Shown in pieces: positions 7,037-9,037 of a stretch of DNA of 9,037 nt. The notes under the pieces are model-generated. The model was not told the origin of the DNA and did no database searches. It saw nothing but the letters and a program-made list of their open reading frames with translations. The position numbers and the translations under genes were made by a program. Source of the stretch: Myxococcales bacterium (GTDB lineage: Bacteria > Desulfobacterota_B > Binatia > UBA1149 > SPBQ01); NCBI GenBank assembly GCA_004525875.1, contig SPBQ01000061.1:1-9037 (forward strand), in the 5' to 3' direction. Position 1 is the stretch's first letter; each line of letters opens with the position of its first letter.

Positions 7037-9037
7037 ATGTCCGCGCTCGCCCGCATGATCGAGGCCGGACGCCGTCCGGCGCTCGCCGTGCTTCTTTTCG
7101 TCACTGCTTTGCTGACGTTTCCAGCCTCACGCGTCGAGGTGGAACGCAGCAACGAGTCGATGAACGCCTCGAGCGATGCCCGTGTCGAGGTGTACGGAGA
7201 GTTCCGCCGCGCGTTCGGTAACGACGAGGACGTGCTCGTCGCTCTGACGGCGCCGGATCGCCTCGATGGACGTGCGCTCGAAGCCGTTCAGACCGTCTCC
7301 GATCTCGTCGCGGAAATGGTGGGCGTGCGCTCCGTGCACAGCGTGACGCGCGGCTCGCAGATCGTTGCCGGCCGCATCGGTGCCGACACGATGCCGCTAG
7401 TGGGGCCGCCGCTGGGCGAGGAGCGAGCGGTGCTCGAGCTGAACGCGGCGCTGGATCGCAATCCCGAGCTCACCGGCGTGCTGATCTCGCGGGACCGGCG
7501 CACGGCGATGGTCATTGCCGAGCTCGAGGATCGTGCCGAGGACGACGCGTTTCGCGGCAATCTCGTCGACGCGGTCCGCGCTTTGCGAGGCGATCGGCGC
7601 CTAGCCGGCCTCGAGCTACGCGTTACGGGGCTTGCTGTGCAGAAGTACGACGTCGCGCGGCTGGTCACGCGAGATCAGCAGATCCTGATTCCACTCGCGG
7701 TCGTCGTTCTGGCTCTCCTGCTTGCGCTGCACTTCCGCCGCGTCGCCGCCGTGGTCCTGCCGCTGGTCGTGACCGGGACGAGTCTCGTGTGGACCGTCGG
7801 AGTCTATTCGCTGGCAGGCCTGCCACTCAATACGATCACCTCGCTGCTCCCGCCGGTGGTGATGGTGCTGTCGGTGGCGACCAGTGTGCACTTGTATCAC
7901 GGCTGTCTCGAGACGCCCGCCACCGCGCCCGGGGGCGCCGGCGATCGCTTCGAGCGGGCCGCGGCGGTGGTGCGTGAGCTCTGGACGCCCTGCGCGTTCA
8001 CGGCATTGACGACAGTCTTGGGACTGCTCTCGCTTGCGATCAGCGACACGCCCGCCGTCCGCCAGTTCGGCGTCTTCGCCGCGTTTGGCGTGGTGGCCTC
8101 ATTCGTGGTCGCGATGATCCTCATCCCGGCGGCCTTGACGTTCCTACCCGAGGACGCGGGCGACGGCGTGCGCCGACCCGGCGGTGTGGTGGATCGACTG
8201 CTCCGAGCGACTGCGACCGTGGCGTCGGCGCGTCCGTGGTCTGTGCTACTGTCGGCGACCGCGCTGACGCTCGTCGCCCTCGCACTGCTGCCGGGGGTCA
8301 GGACGGACACCGACCTCGTCGGTTTCCTTCGCCCCGGCGCCGAGCTGCGCACGGACACCGAATACATAGATGGAGCCGTGGGGGGTGTGGCGTCGCTCGA
8401 GATCGCCGTTGCCCGTCGCGATCGGTATCCGCTCACCGCGAAGGAAGATGTCGAGCGCATGGCTGCGTTCGCGAGCAAGGCGCGTCGGCGCGACGGGGTG
8501 AGCGGTGTACTGAGTATCGTACCGGTGGTCGAACAGCTCACGGCGGCCGAGTATGGTGGCGAGCCGCGGCTGCCGGAGTCGTCGGACGATCTGGCCTATG
8601 TCTTCGAGCTCGTCGCCGAGGGGCGCGATGCGCTGATCCGCCGCCTCGTGGTCGAGGATCTCACGCGCGTGAGACTCAGCGTCCGGGTGCACCGGATCGG
8701 ATCGGCGAGGGCAGCGCGGCTGATCGAGGAAGTCGGCGCCGACGCGCGCGACGTGTTCGGTGATGGTTACGACGTCGTGACCACGGGTTCCTTCTATCAC
8801 GTGGCGCTCGACTCGAACCGCATCGTTCGCAACCAGGTCGCAATGTTCGGGGTGGCGCTGCTCGTCGTTGTGACCGCGATCGGTGTGGTGTTCCGGTCAT
8901 GGCGGATTGCGGCGCTGGCGATCGCACCGAACGTCTTCCCGATCGTCTGGACGGGCGCCGTGATGTCGCTGGCAGGTATCGAGCTCAGCACAGGGACGGC
9001 CATGATCGCGTCGGTGATGATCGGTCTTGCCGTCGAC
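7037..9037 (+). CDS. RND/MMPL-superfamily transporter (C-terminus beyond the right edge)
   Basis: An integral inner-membrane transporter of the RND superfamily (MMPL/COG1033-like, as in many lipid or hydrophobe exporters). The 667 visible residues show the two-fold layout. TM1 is about 14-29, then a periplasmic loop of about 186 residues; TM2 216-233 is followed by TM3 to TM6, ending near 372 (LIPAALTFLP). The second half has TM7 402-421, a loop of about 177 residues, TM8 599-619, TM9 about 625-648 and the start of TM10 (GTAMIASVMIGLAVD) at the window edge. Members of this subfamily usually have acidic residues in TM4 and TM10 for proton coupling. Here the TM4 stretch reads VLSVATSVHLYH (277-288), with T282 where Asp is common; TM10 does reach an Asp (D667). 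The start is uncertain: ATG 7037 is given, but CTG 7010 sits at better distance from the Shine-Dalgarno and would add nine residues. Last visible member of the six-gene cluster; substrate unknown. Confidence 0.92.
   Translation, partial: MSALARMIEAGRRPALAVLLFVTALLTFPASRVEVERSNESMNASSDARVEVYGEFRRAFGNDEDVLVALTAPDRLDGRALEAVQTVSDLVAEMVGVRSVHSVTRGSQIVAGRIGADTMPLVGPPLGEERAVLELNAALDRNPELTGVLISRDRRTAMVIAELEDRAEDDAFRGNLVDAVRALRGDRRLAGLELRVTGLAVQKYDVARLVTRDQQILIPLAVVVLALLLALHFRRVAAVVLPLVVTGTSLVWTVGVYSLAGLPLNTITSLLPPVVMVLSVATSVHLYHGCLETPATAPGGAGDRFERAAAVVRELWTPCAFTALTTVLGLLSLAISDTPAVRQFGVFAAFGVVASFVVAMILIPAALTFLPEDAGDGVRRPGGVVDRLLRATATVASARPWSVLLSATALTLVALALLPGVRTDTDLVGFLRPGAELRTDTEYIDGAVGGVASLEIAVARRDRYPLTAKEDVERMAAFASKARRRDGVSGVLSIVPVVEQLTAAEYGGEPRLPESSDDLAYVFELVAEGRDALIRRLVVEDLTRVRLSVRVHRIGSARAARLIEEVGADARDVFGDGYDVVTTGSFYHVALDSNRIVRNQVAMFGVALLVVVTAIGVVFRSWRIAALAIAPNVFPIVWTGAVMSLAGIELSTGTAMIASVMIGLAVD

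Overview
The window is strongly GC-rich, gene-dense bacterial chromosome with third codon positions dominated by G and C. The lineage can only be inferred. The Cys-rich DUF4215-type repeat (CGDG...EECDDGN...GDGCSSTC), fused behind two copies of another Cys-spaced domain in a secreted sugar-dehydrogenase-like protein, is a style common in Myxococcota and other former Deltaproteobacteria, including uncultured Binatota-like lineages. Nothing here is plasmid-, phage- or transposon-like, and no RNA gene, IS element or CRISPR array was seen.

Layout. On the minus strand, the first 660 codons of a large Lhr-type DEAD/DEAH helicase run off the left edge. A 227-nt divergent intergenic region follows. 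Rightward from it run six co-directional, closely spaced genes: a small VOC (glyoxalase-fold) protein; a secreted, modular PQQ-type glucose/sorbosone dehydrogenase-like beta-propeller; an exported SYLF (Ysc84) lipid-binding-type protein; a membrane-anchored or secreted major royal jelly protein (MRJP/Yellow)-family propeller; a second, unrelated VOC protein; and the first two thirds of an RND/MMPL-superfamily transporter, cut by the right edge in the second half of its membrane domain.

Gaps between the six genes are about 11 to 56 nt and no terminator was found between them, so they could form one operon. Four of the six products are predicted to be exported or membrane-embedded. This suggests an envelope-directed locus (two propellers, a lipid-binding protein and an RND lipid/hydrophobe-type transporter) with two small metalloenzymes. 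No pathway can be assigned with confidence, because the substrate of every member is unknown from sequence alone.

The most unusual points are: the exact 89-residue tandem Cys repeat with invariant 18-15-21 spacing at the front of the dehydrogenase; the odd translation start of the transporter, where a strong Shine-Dalgarno faces either a CTG codon or, across a small hairpin, a distant ATG; the missing acidic residue in TM4 of the transporter's first half; and the combination of gene families itself.
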